This document shows, piece after piece, positions 36,030 through 44,157 of a stretch of DNA of 64,000 bases; the stretch's first letter is position 1; every line of letters begins with the position of its first letter. The notes below the pieces were generated by a model. It saw only the letters and a program-made list of their open reading frames with translations, did no database searches and had not been told where the DNA came from. The position numbers and the translations under genes are program-made. Origin of the DNA: CAVRCA01 sp963719345 (lineage in GTDB: Bacteria > Pseudomonadota > Alphaproteobacteria > Acetobacterales > Acetobacteraceae); contig CAVRCA010000001.1 of the NCBI GenBank assembly GCA_963719345.1, positions 1 to 64,000 on the forward strand. The letters run 5' to 3'.

Positions 36030-36953
36030 TCATTGCAGCACGTATATCCAGGCCAGCAAGGTCGGGACGGAAAATAGCGTCGTCATGGAAACGGTGGCGG
36101 CCACCACGTCGTGCTCCACATCGTATTCGCTGGCGAGCACATAGGCCGTCTTCGCAGTCGGCACTGCGGCGCAGACCACGGCCGCCAGCGTCTGAAACGG
36201 GTTCAGCCCACAGGCGTGAGCGACGATCCACACCACCCCAGGCACTAGCACGAGCTTCACCAGACTCAGTATTGCGGAAATGCGCCAGTCGTGCCGGAGC
36301 GCTGGCAGTGAGAAGCCGAGCCCGATCGAGAACAATGCGCACCCCGTGAGCGTGTCGCCGAACATGCGGGCGAGGGCGCCAAGCGGCGCAGGTACAGGGA
36401 GGCCCGACAAGGACCAGGCGAGCCCAAGCACGGTCGAGATGATCAACGGATTGAGCAGGATGATCCGAATCAGCGTGCTTGTACTGCGCCGACCGCTCGC
36501 CGCCTCGCGGTCCCGCTCGAGCAGCCCGATCAGTGGCGGGAACATCAGCACGGCGACGAGCACCGTCGCGACCGCCGCCGCGAGCACGCCGGGCCCACCA
36601 TACAAGGCCTGCAGCACGGGGAGCGCGACAAAGCCCGTGTTTGTCATGGCGGCGCTCGCTCCGATGAGCGCGCTTGCTCCCTTGCCGCGATCACCGCGGA
36701 CCCGTGCCGCGGCATAGACCGCGCCAAAGCAGAGCATGGACCCGCCGCCGAATGCCGCGATGAACCCCCAATCGAGCAGCGCCCCGAGCTTCTCCTCGGC
36801 GATGGTGATGAAGACCAGCGCCGGCATCGCGACATTGTAGGCAAACTGCACCAGGGGCCCGGAGAGTGAGCGCGGCAGGTACCCACTTGCTCCTGCCGCC
36901 CATCCGCTCAGGATCACCGCAAAGACCGGCAGCACGAGGGCGGCAATGGTCAT
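36030..36953 (-). CDS. AEC family transporter (auxin efflux carrier-like)
   Basis: An inner-membrane protein of 307 residues with ten predicted helices arranged as two five-helix halves, as in AEC permeases. Typical segments are LPVFAVILSGWAAG at the start, NTGFVALPVL near 112, and AAVPTAKTAYVLASEYDV near 262. The ATG at 36953 places the first helix immediately. An ATG at 36989 would add 12 polar residues and cannot be excluded. The substrate is unknown; bacterial members often move malate or malonate. It is convergent with the phosphoesterase and divergent from the SnoaL-like gene. Confidence 0.88.
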   Translation of the reverse strand: MTIAALVLPVFAVILSGWAAGASGYLPRSLSGPLVQFAYNVAMPALVFITIAEEKLGALLDWGFIAAFGGGSMLCFGAVYAAARVRGDRGKGASALIGASAAMTNTGFVALPVLQALYGGPGVLAAAVATVLVAVLMFPPLIGLLERDREAASGRRSTSTLIRIILLNPLIISTVLGLAWSLSGLPVPAPLGALARMFGDTLTGCALFSIGLGFSLPALRHDWRISAILSLVKLVLVPGVVWIVAHACGLNPFQTLAAVVCAAVPTAKTAYVLASEYDVEHDVVAATVSMTTLFSVPTLLAWIYVLQ

Positions 36954-37168
36954 GAGGCCGACAGGCTCCGAGCGAGGTTTGGCATCCAACGAGCTACCAA
37001 GCCGTCATCGCCCACATGCTCCGCTTGTGCAATGTTACGACCGGTTCTGGGAGGTGAGCACGAGGGCGGCGCGCCGTAGCAGGGCCGGCAACCGGACCTG
37101 TGACCGAGGCGCGGCTGGACGCTCGGTTGCCACCCAGCCACCGGACCATGGGGGGAAGAGGAACTCGA

Positions 37169-37586
37169 ATGTCGAACATCACCGAAGTCGCCAAGCAGTT
37201 CTTCGAAGCGTGCGAGGCCGGGCGTGGCTGGGGAGTGTGCAAGGAATATTGCACGCCAAATGCGAGTTTTTCTGCCCAAGCCGAGCCGCTGGCCGAAATC
37301 CGCACGCTCGAAGGCTATGCCGACTGGATGAAGGGCCTGCTCTCCTTCATGCCGGACGGAGCGCTATGACCTGAAATGTTTCGCGACCGACGAGGAGGGC
37401 CGGTCCGTCGCCGCCTACGCGGTGTTTGCCGCCACCCATACCGGCGAGGGCGGCCCGTGTCCGCCGACCGGCAAACGCACGAACACCGATTACGTGTATG
37501 TCATGGCGTTCGAGGGCGAGAAGATCCGGCATATGACAAAAATCTGGAACGCCGGATGGGCGATGCGGGAGCTCGGCTGGGGCTGA
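37169..37586 (+). pseudogene. SnoaL-like / NTF2-fold protein, frameshifted
   Basis: A small alpha+beta-barrel protein of about 138 residues of the NTF2/SnoaL superfamily. The first half reads VAKQFFEACEAGRGW and CTPNASFSAQ. After an extra base near 37363 it continues as YDLKCFATDEEGR, VFAATHTGEG, TDYVYVMAFEGEKIRHMTKIW and stops at 37584-37586. Removing the extra A gives a seamless family sequence. The ATG at 37169 is preceded by GAGGAA. Function is not predictable for this superfamily. Confidence 0.82.
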
Positions 37587-37662
37587 CCGGAGTTGTCGGG
37601 GGCCGCGCAAAACGGTATCGACGCGCTCGACAGCGCCGCCCGGGCGCCCACGTGATGCGCCC

Positions 37663-38793
37663 ATGCACCCTGACCCGCGCCTGGCTCCCGTCTACATCGG
37701 CAGCGAGATCTACCGGGGTTCGAGCTACGGCCCGAAACACCCGCTGGCGATCCCGCGCGTTTCCACCTGCACCGATCTGTGCCGGGCACTCGGCTGGCTG
37801 CCGGACGACCGCTATGTCGAGGCGCCCCTGGCGACCGACGCCGAACTCGCCCGCTTCCACGATCCCGCCTACGTCGCGGCGTTGAAGCAGGCCGAGGCCA
37901 GCCAGTCGGTCAGCGACGCCGATCGGGCCCGCTTCGCTCTGGGCGCGCAGGGCAACCCGGTCTATCGGGAAATGTTCCGACGACCGGCGATCTCGGCCGG
38001 CGGAGTGATGCTGGCGGCGCGGCTGACGCGCCTGGGCGGCGTGGTGCATTGTCCGGGCGGCGGCACCCACCATGGCCGCGCCGATCGCGCCTCCGGGTTC
38101 TGCTTCATCAACGATCCCGTGCTCGGGCTCTTCACCTGGCTCGATGCCGGCCTGACCCGCATCGTGTATCTCGACATCGACGCCCATCACGGAGACGGCG
38201 TGCAGGATGCTTTTCACGACGAGGACCGGGTGTTCACCATCAGCGTCCACGAAGCTGGAAGGTGGCCGTTCAGCGGCGCGGCGGCCGATCGGGCGGGCGG
38301 GGCGGCGCGCAATTTTCCGGTCCCTGCTGGGTTCAACGACACCGAGATGGACTGGCTGCTGAACCAGGCGATCCTGCCCCTGATCCGCGCCGTGCGGCCG
38401 CAGGCGATCATGCTCCAATGCGGGGCCGACGCCCTGGCCGAGGACCCACTCGCCAAGCTGACCCTGTCCAACAACGCGTACTGGTCGGTGGTGCGGGCCG
38501 TGCGCGACCTCGCGCCCCGCCTGGTCGTGCTCGGCGGCGGTGGCTACAACCCCTGGAGCGTCGGGCGTTGCTGGGCCGGCATCTGGGCCACCCTCAACGA
38601 CCTGCCGATCCCGGACCGCCTGCCGCCGGCAGCGGAGGCGGGGCTGCGCGCCCTCCGCTTCGATCGCGCTGCCGGGCGCAACCCGCCGGAGCAATGGTTC
38701 ACCACCCTGCGCGATCCGCCGCGTCCGGGGCCGGTGCGCGACGACATCCGCGCCTTGCCCGAATTGGCGCTTTCCGAGCAGGTTCCGGCATGA
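37663..38793 (+). CDS. Histone deacetylase-family amidohydrolase (acetoin utilisation AcuC/acetylpolyamine type)
   Basis: A zinc-dependent deacetylase of 376 residues. The catalytic landmarks are HCPGGGTHHGRAD near residue 128 (tandem histidines), SGFCFINDPVLG, the zinc-binding YLDIDAHHGDG near 168-178, and the late LGGGGYNPWS with its tyrosine. Bacterial relatives deacetylate acetyl-CoA synthetase or acetylpolyamines. The ATG start at 37663 fits the family N-terminus APVYIGSEIYRGSSYGPKHP. Its stop overlaps the next ATG (ATGA), so it is coupled to the DUF192 gene, an odd pairing. Confidence 0.92.
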   Translation: MHPDPRLAPVYIGSEIYRGSSYGPKHPLAIPRVSTCTDLCRALGWLPDDRYVEAPLATDAELARFHDPAYVAALKQAEASQSVSDADRARFALGAQGNPVYREMFRRPAISAGGVMLAARLTRLGGVVHCPGGGTHHGRADRASGFCFINDPVLGLFTWLDAGLTRIVYLDIDAHHGDGVQDAFHDEDRVFTISVHEAGRWPFSGAAADRAGGAARNFPVPAGFNDTEMDWLLNQAILPLIRAVRPQAIMLQCGADALAEDPLAKLTLSNNAYWSVVRAVRDLAPRLVVLGGGGYNPWSVGRCWAGIWATLNDLPIPDRLPPAAEAGLRALRFDRAAGRNPPEQWFTTLRDPPRPGPVRDDIRALPELALSEQVPA

Positions 38794-39290
38794 ACGCCCG
38801 TCTCCCTCTCGCTGTCCTGGCCCTGCTCGCTCTCGCCGCGCCGGGCGTGCGTGCGCAGGGGTGCGCCGACCCCGCGACCTTGCACGCCCCGCAACCCCCG
38901 CTCGCCAAGGAGCCGCTGGTCATCGTGTCGCGGGACGGCAAGGAGCACCGCTTTTCCGTCGAAATGGCGCTGACGGCGGCCCAGCAGGAGATCGGCCTGA
39001 TGTCGCGGCCCACCGTCCCGGCCGATGGCGGGATGCTGTTCGACTGGGGTGTGGTGCAGCGCTCGCAGATGTGGATGTGCAACACGATCGCGCCGCTCGA
39101 CATGGTGTTCATCCGGTCCGACGGAACAATCGACTCGATCGCCGAGAACACGGTGCCCCACAGCCTGGCCGAGATCGACAGCCAAGGCCCGGTGCGCGCC
39201 ACCCTGGAGCTGGCGGCGGGCACCACGGCGCGGCTCCACATCCGGGTCGGTGACAAGGTGCGGCAGCGGATCTTTGGCACGGCGTCCTGA
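38790..39290 (+). CDS. DUF192 domain-containing exported protein
   Basis: A secreted protein of 166 residues. A signal peptide (LPLAVLALLALAAPGVRA) is followed by the DUF192 core, with EIGLMSRPTVPADGGMLFDWG near residue 70, MWMCNTIAPLDMVFI near 95 and NTVPHSL near 122. These are the family hallmarks; the biochemical function of DUF192 is unknown. The ATG overlaps the deacetylase stop as ATGA. The 3' end overlaps the proposed TTG start of the following ClpP-like gene by 17 bases, so three genes form one coupled unit. Confidence 0.9.
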   Translation: MNARLPLAVLALLALAAPGVRAQGCADPATLHAPQPPLAKEPLVIVSRDGKEHRFSVEMALTAAQQEIGLMSRPTVPADGGMLFDWGVVQRSQMWMCNTIAPLDMVFIRSDGTIDSIAENTVPHSLAEIDSQGPVRATLELAAGTTARLHIRVGDKVRQRIFGTAS

Positions 39291-40215
39291 CCGGCGGCGG
39301 CGGGCGCTTGCGGCGCTGCTCCTGGGTGTCGTCAGCCTTGCCGTCGGCGCCCCGGCGCGGGCGATGACGTTCGAAGAAATCCCGGTGCGCGGCGGCGAGG
39401 GGACCGCGCTGCTGCTCCAGGGCCGCATCGTCGAAGGCGATCCCGCCCGGCTGAGCGCGGCACTGCGCCGGACCCGCCCCGCGGTCCTCGTGCTCAACAG
39501 TCCGGGCGGCAGCGTGCTCGCCGCGCGCGACATGGCCCGCGTGATCCACAGCTTGCCGGTGCCGGTGGTCGTGCCGAACCGCGCGGTGTGCGCCTCGGCC
39601 TGTTTCCTTCTTTATGCCGCCGCGCTCAACAAGGTGGCCGAGCCGGGGGCGATGATCGGCGTCCACAGCGCGTCGGTGTCCGGCGGCAACGAGACCATGG
39701 ATACGCTCGGCGTCACCACCCTGATGGCGCGCGAGGCGGCGCTCTACGGCGTGCCCGCGGCGATCACGGGGCGGATGGTGACGACCGCGCCGGGGCAGAT
39801 GGCCTGGCTGTCGCGGCAGGAGCTCAAATCGATGGGCGCGCGCATCGGTCCGAGCCAGACGACGACCGCGGACCGCGTGCGGCCCGGCTCGGACGTGGAC
39901 CGCAAGTCGGACTGGACGCGCGGCTTCGAGCAGGGACAGGCGGCGGGCGGAGGCGGCAGTTGCGCCGCGCCCGCGGGGGTCGGCAACGCGGCGGATTTCG
40001 AGCTGGGCTGCTGGTCCGGCCAGCGCTCGGGCGGCGCCCGGGTCGCCGGCCCGGGGGCGCCCGCCGCCGGCGAGCCGTCCGACTGGACGCGGGGGTTCGA
40101 GTATGGGCGGGCGCAGGGGGCCGGCGCGTCCTGCGATGCGCCGGGCCAGCCGGTCGGCAACCGGCGCGACTGGTCGCTCGGCTGCGCCTCGGGTCGCCGG
40201 GCGGCGGGCGGCTGA
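39274..40215 (+). CDS. Secreted ClpP/crotonase-like protein with tandem C-terminal repeats
   Basis: A predicted periplasmic protein of 313 residues. The basic start and hydrophobic core RALAALLLGVVSLAVG act as a signal peptide. A ClpP-fold domain follows, with LNSPGGSVLAARDMAR near residue 73 and the nucleophile serine in AVCASACFLLYAA near 107, then a histidine in MIGVHSAS. The C-terminus holds two copies of a roughly 42-residue repeat beginning DWTRGFE and containing SC-AP, GN and LGC-SG (bases 39910-40035 and 40081-40206). The start is uncertain; the TTG at 39274 is the only codon that supplies a full signal peptide. Confidence 0.78.
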   Translation: MARRPDRRRRALAALLLGVVSLAVGAPARAMTFEEIPVRGGEGTALLLQGRIVEGDPARLSAALRRTRPAVLVLNSPGGSVLAARDMARVIHSLPVPVVVPNRAVCASACFLLYAAALNKVAEPGAMIGVHSASVSGGNETMDTLGVTTLMAREAALYGVPAAITGRMVTTAPGQMAWLSRQELKSMGARIGPSQTTTADRVRPGSDVDRKSDWTRGFEQGQAAGGGGSCAAPAGVGNAADFELGCWSGQRSGGARVAGPGAPAAGEPSDWTRGFEYGRAQGAGASCDAPGQPVGNRRDWSLGCASGRRAAGG

Positions 40216-40257
40216 GCGCTTGCTTCGGGGCTGTCCCGCCCATAGGGTCCGCCCCGT

Positions 40258-40335
40258 CGGGGCGTGGCGCAGCCTGGTTAGCGCGCGTGTTTTGGGTACA
40301 CGAGGCCGCCGGTTCGAATCCGGCCGCCCCGACCA
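40258..40335 (+). tRNA. tRNA-Pro (TGG)
   Basis: A 78-base cloverleaf. The acceptor CGGGGCG (40258-40264) pairs fully with CGCCCCG (40325-40331), and discriminator A plus encoded CCA follow. The anticodon stem CGTGT/ACACG encloses the loop TTTGGGT with anticodon TGG. The T loop is TTCGAAT. The gene lies 42 bases downstream of the ClpP-like gene and 35 bases upstream of the NDUFS4-like ATG. Confidence 0.97.
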
Positions 40336-40369
40336 TTATCGTGGGTGCAGGACGAGAGGATTTTGCCGG

Positions 40370-40675
40370 ATGCGAGCGCGGATCTACCAGCCTCCGAAGA
40401 GCGCCATGCAATCGGGGCGCGCCGGCACCGACGAATGGGTTCTGGAGTTCGAGCCGGCGGCGCCGCGCCGGCCGGACCCGCTGATGGGCTGGATCGGCAG
40501 CGCCGATACCCAGTCTCAGGTGGTGCTGCACTTCGCGACGCGCGACGAGGCGATCGCCTACGCCGAGAAGCAGGGCGTCGCCTACGATGTGGAATTGCCG
40601 CACGTCCACACGATCAAGCCGAAAGCCTACGCCGACAATTTCCGCTACGGCCGCTTCGAGAACTGGACCCACTGA
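40370..40675 (+). CDS. NADH:ubiquinone oxidoreductase accessory subunit, NDUFS4/ETC complex I-like
   Basis: A protein of 101 residues matching the NDUFS4 (18 kDa) accessory subunit of respiratory complex I, found in alphaproteobacteria and mitochondria. The segments RARIYQPPKSAMQSG, WVLEFEP, DPLMGWIGSAD, FATRDEAIAYAEKQG and FRYGRFENWTH are typical. GAGAGGA lies about 9 bases before the ATG at 40370. It sits between two tRNA genes, apart from any nuo operon. Its presence is one of the stronger pointers to Alphaproteobacteria. Confidence 0.93.
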   Translation: MRARIYQPPKSAMQSGRAGTDEWVLEFEPAAPRRPDPLMGWIGSADTQSQVVLHFATRDEAIAYAEKQGVAYDVELPHVHTIKPKAYADNFRYGRFENWTH

Positions 40676-40682
40676 GAGGTAT

Positions 40683-40759
40683 GCGCCCTTAGCTCAGTTG
40701 GATAGAGCAACAGCCTTCTAAGCTGTGGGTCGCTGGTTCGAATCCAGCAGGGCGCGCCA
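40683..40759 (+). tRNA. tRNA-Arg (TCT)
   Basis: A 77-base cloverleaf. The acceptor GCGCCCT (40683-40689) pairs with AGGGCGC (40749-40755), followed by discriminator G and encoded CCA. The anticodon stem ACAGC/GCTGT encloses CTTCTAA with anticodon TCT. The T loop is TTCGAAT. The 3' 45 bases of this gene are repeated at 42591-42635, which marks it as an integration target. Confidence 0.97.
40712..40756 (+). repeat. Direct repeat, attL-like copy inside tRNA-Arg
   Basis: This is the 3' part of tRNA-Arg(TCT), from the anticodon stem to the acceptor. It matches 42591-42635 at 42 of 45 positions, differing at 40732, 40741 and 40742. A tRNA 3' end that is intact at one junction and duplicated at the other is the usual footprint of tyrosine-recombinase integration. 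Confidence 0.85.
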
Positions 40760-40883
40760 ATATTAGCGGATTATTCGCCAGTCCGGCGCGTCATTCAGAT
40801 TAGTAAAAATTCGTGTGCGAAGGGTGTGTCCGCAGCATCAGCTTTCCGGGCTGAGTGATCTCTGCTTCTGCTTCATGCCATTG

Positions 40884-42310
40884 TCAATCCTCGACTTGCC
40901 CATCCGCGAACAAAAAAGGCATGTCATCCTGATCTTCCGACTTGGCTGTTCCCGTCCACCTTCGCCAAGCCGCCTTATTACCCAGCTTGCCCGGCACGCG
41001 CTCCAACATCTGGCGGCGATTGAGGCTCAAAAAAACATCCTTCATCGTGTTCTCTGACTTAATACCAGTCAGCGCACGGGCAATACTGTTCGTGATCTCG
41101 TCATGTTGGCCCAGATATGACATGACCGTTTGCTGTGGCGATGCCAACGACGTGTGCCGGATGTGGACAATGACCGAGCTATCTGTTTCCTCAATTTCGG
41201 GATCTTTTAGCCGTAGCGCCTTCATAGCTTCGAACGCGGTGTTTAAGCCTTCACCGACATCCTTGTTTGGGGCGTTTGGAAACTTGTTGATGAGGCGGAC
41301 AACACGGGGATTCCGCGCGGCCTGCTCGTCTAGGATGTTTTTCGTTGTCACATGACCAGGAAGCTTACCGGGGCTTTGCACTTCAACGCGGTTGTCGTAG
41401 ATGCGAATGTGAATGTCCGATGCGAGGCTATAATCCCGGTGCACCACGGCGTTTGTGATGATCTCGTGGAGCGTCTCGTCAGGATACGACACCGGCTCCA
41501 AACCATGGTCGGTGAGCTTGCTGATACTTTGGATGATCTCTTTGGTTTTCGCTACCGCCGCATAGATAAGGTCGTAGGCGCAACCCTCGACGGTGATTGG
41601 ATCCCCAGCGAGCTGATCGCGAGTACCTTCCTCACCGCGTGTCTTGTAGCGATAGATTTTGACGGCCGAGCGTTTTGGCAGCGCGGATTGAGGTTCATCA
41701 TGAAACAGCATCACACCGGCTACGGTCGGCCTGTCAGCGATGATAAGCGACTGCTTCCGCAGCCAAGGCTCCGGGTCGCCGGTGGGAATGACGCCCAGCA
41801 TGAAGTTGATGACCGTGATCGAGTTAGCCACGCTTTCGACGGCTGCGTTCACTACATCGTCCTCGAAACTGACAATGCCCTTGTCTAGCCGGAGTCGGTG
41901 GAGAGCATCCGGTGTGTCGATCTTTAAATTCTGTGCGCCCTTGCGGGTATAGGGCAGGTCATCGGAAGCCTTAAGGATGTCCTTTGCCTTTGGGATTTCG
42001 ACGTGAAGGACGTATCCCAGGAAATTAGAGCAAAACATGAACGTGGCTTCATAGTGTCCACCCAGAGGTTTCATCACTTCGAGGACCTGGAGATGGGCGT
42101 TGGCAGCCTCTACATCACTGAAGCCTCGCCGGTACCGGGTCTTGACGCCGTCGTTCTCCCTTTCATCGACCCCGATATAGATCTCTCCGCCCGAAGTGTT
42201 GGCGAATGCCGAGACCGACCGGGTGAGTTTTGCAGGCGCGATGTCAACTGCCTTTAGATCGTAAAAATGGCCTTCCTCGACGCCGGCGTAATCTCAATTT
42301 TGACGGCCAT
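40884..42310 (-). pseudogene. AlbA_2 (Schlafen-type) domain ATP-binding protein, COG2865-like, 5' frame break
   Basis: Sole gene of the tRNA-Arg insert. From about 42290 the frame reads EGHFYDLKAVDIAPAKL and VSAFANTSGGEIYIGVDE, a clear AlbA_2 domain. In the middle, DETLHEIITNAVVHRDYS and IRIYDNRVEVQSPGKLP form the HATPase-like ATP-binding part, and GEGLNTAFEAMKAL follows. A C-terminal winged-helix-like region ends the protein. The AlbA_2 frame has no start codon before a TGA at about 42292. Adding one base there joins it to the ATG at 42310 (MAVKIE-DYAG), so a one-base deletion is likely. Repaired length is about 475 residues. Relatives are regulators or defence-island genes; the role here is unknown. 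Confidence 0.75.
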
Positions 42311-42590
42311 GGAGAATCCGAGTCTAGGGCGGGGCTACCCTGGGGCGCACCGCCTCAATCGACAAGCCCCCTCGACCAGGGTTGTGCAGGTAGTCCTAAC
42401 GGCGCGGAAATAGGGCGGCCAAGCAGCCCGATTCTCAATTCGGAGAACGGTTCAAATATAGAATGCGCCGTGGTGCCAATTAATGCACGGAAAGCTAATT
42501 TGGGTGCATGACCACGAAGATCTGTGAACAACCAAGACGTTGAAAAGCCGGTTTTCCACAAACCATGAGTCTTTCAGAGAGCTTCTGATT
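42311..42590. other. Non-coding part of the tRNA-Arg insert
   Basis: These 280 bases upstream of the AlbA_2 gene would hold its promoter. No credible gene is seen. A 68-residue minus-strand frame (42355-42561) has neither a ribosome site nor family-like sequence. Short AT-rich stretches occur around 42445-42500. Confidence 0.45.
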
Positions 42591-42635
42591 AGCCTTCTAA
42601 GCTGTGGGTCCCTGGTTCGCGTCCAGCAGGGCGCG
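42591..42635 (+). repeat. Direct repeat, attR-like displaced tRNA-Arg 3' end
   Basis: This 45-base copy matches the tRNA-Arg 3' half with three substitutions (42611, 42620, 42621), and the CCA is altered to TCA. The T loop reads TTCGCGT instead of TTCGAAT, so it is not a functional tRNA part. No 5' half precedes it. It is the displaced original end of the tRNA gene. Confidence 0.85.
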
Positions 42636-42769
42636 TCACTTCGGTACAGACACGGATGCGAATCCTAACGTTCAAGCCGCCTTCCCGTTCTTCGGGGCGG
42701 GCGCCGACCGCCGTGAACCTTCAGTACCAGTGATCCCTGCCAGAACGCGGCCCTTCCCCCCGACCCCCT

Positions 42770-43072
42770 TCAGCCTGATTTCCCCTTCCCCCTAACCCCC
42801 CCCTCCCCGTTGTCCGGCACCTGCTCGAGCCGCATCGCCGTGCCGAGCGCCTGCTGCACCGTCGTGGACAGCGCCGCAGCCGAGCCTGGACGGGCGGTCC
42901 GGTGCGATGAGACGGCGCGCATCGCCTCGGCGAAACTCCGGTGCGCGCCGGTCCCGGCGCTCCGATGATGGCGATGGTGCGCGTGGTGGGCGTGAGCGTG
43001 GCCGTGGGCGTGGTCCGTCGCCTTGCTCGCCCCCGCCTTGGTCAAGATCGCCTCGGTCAGGGTGTCGGTCAC
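42770..43072 (-). CDS. Small histidine-rich hypothetical protein
   Basis: A 100-residue protein with a dense histidine tract (HAHGHAHAHHAHHRHH, about residues 22-37) flanked by alanine- and serine-rich helical sequence. Such tracts bind Ni, Zn or Cu in metallochaperones, but no family is recognised here. The start is GTG at 43072 with GGAG about 8 bases upstream. The last residues (GEGGVRGKGKSG) derive from a C-run region resembling the dispersed repeat. It follows the enoyl-CoA hydratase on the same strand. It may be a real gene, but the composition bias lowers certainty. Confidence 0.5.
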   Translation of the reverse strand: MTDTLTEAILTKAGASKATDHAHGHAHAHHAHHRHHRSAGTGAHRSFAEAMRAVSSHRTARPGSAAALSTTVQQALGTAMRLEQVPDNGEGGVRGKGKSG

Positions 43073-43155
43073 TCCGCAGCTCCGTCCGGCGGCGTATCGG
43101 CGGACGCTAGCAAGGAAAGATGACCGGACCCTTTCGGTGCCCGTGCCGGGCTGCG

Positions 43156-43934
43156 TCAGGCGCCGCGCCACTCCGGCGCGCGCTTGTTGAGGAAGGCGTC
43201 CATCCCTTCCCGGAAATCCTGGCTCATGTAGCACATCAGGATCAGGTCCTGGCCTTCGTCGGGCGCCATCTTCTCCTTGATGCGCCGCAACGCCTCCTTG
43301 GTCGCGCGCAGGGTCAGCGGTGCCTGCCCGGCGACCAGGCGGGCCAGCGCCTCGCCGCGCGCGAGCAGGGCCGCATGGTCGGGCAGCACCTCGCTGAGCA
43401 GGCCGAGCGAGCGCGCCTCCTCGGCCTCGATCAGCCGCGAGGTGAAGATAAGCTCCTTGGTGCGCGCCGGGCCGATCAGCGTCGCCAGCCTCGTGTAGTT
43501 CGAGATCGACAGGCAGTTGCCGAGCGTGCGGGCGATCGGAAAGCCGAACCGGGCGTTGGCCGCGCCGACCCGGATGTCGCAGCAGGCGGCGATCGCCGCC
43601 CCGCCGCCGGTGCAGGCGCCGGCGATGGCGGCCACCGAGGGCAGCGGGCAGCGCTCCAGGGCACCCAGCACGCGGTCGATGCGCGCCTCGTAGTCGATCG
43701 CGTCCTGCGGCGTCTCGAAGGCGCGGAACTGGCTGATGTCGGTCCCGGCGGCGAACGCCTTCTCCCCGCGCCGGTAAGCAGCAGGGCACGCACCGACCGG
43801 TCCTGCCCGACCTGGTCGCAGATCTCCGCCAGCCGCTCATACATCGCGAAGGTGAGCGCGTTGCGCGACTGCGGCCGGTTGAAGGTGATGCGGCCGATCC
43901 CGTCGCTGACCTCGTAGAGCAGGTCGTCACTCAT
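43156..43934 (-). pseudogene. Enoyl-CoA hydratase/isomerase family protein, frameshifted
   Basis: A crotonase-fold enzyme of about 259 residues. The N-terminal part reads DGIGRITFNRPQSRNALTFAMY. A missing G in a G-run near 43765 breaks the frame at the oxyanion-hole region, which is restored as AFAAGTDISQFRAFE. The second part carries VAAIAGACTGGGAAIAACCDIRV, the second oxyanion-hole motif, and ends with GMDAFLNKRAPEWRGA. GAGGAG precedes the ATG at 43934. It is divergent from the oxidoreductase operon. The substrate is not predictable. Confidence 0.83.
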
Positions 43935-44157
43935 CGCAGGACACTCCTCGGGTTGGGGCTGGGCAGACCTTGCCGCTGTGCCCGAGCGCCCGCAACTCAG
44001 GCAACCGTGCGGCGCAGGGCCGCCCTCCGGCGACGTTGTTGCTGGAAAGGGGGTTTTTGAATAGGGTCGCCCTCCCATGGAGGAGGAGGACGGCCGCTCG
44101 CGCGCCCCCCCATCCGTCAATCGACAGGGTCCGTCAAAGCCCCCCGGAGGGACTGTC

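Larger units (their letters stand above)
40760..42590. mobile_element. Remnant of a small tRNA-Arg-integrated element
   Basis: The segment lies between the tRNA-Arg gene and the duplicated 3' fragment of that gene. Its base composition is visibly less GC-rich than the flanks, with many A/T third codon positions. It contains one substantial gene, an AlbA_2/ATPase protein, and no recognisable integrase, replication or transposase gene. It could be a deletion remnant of a larger island or a satellite-like element mobilised in trans. The downstream copy has decayed in its T loop, suggesting an old insertion. Confidence 0.7.

Noticed and set aside
42355..42561. A 68-codon minus-strand frame in the tRNA-Arg insert
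   Set aside because: No ribosome site, no family-like sequence, and it lies in the presumed promoter region of the AlbA_2 gene.
42591..42635. A second tRNA-Arg gene
   Set aside because: Only the 3' half is present, the T loop is altered and no 5' acceptor or D arm precedes it; it is an integration scar.
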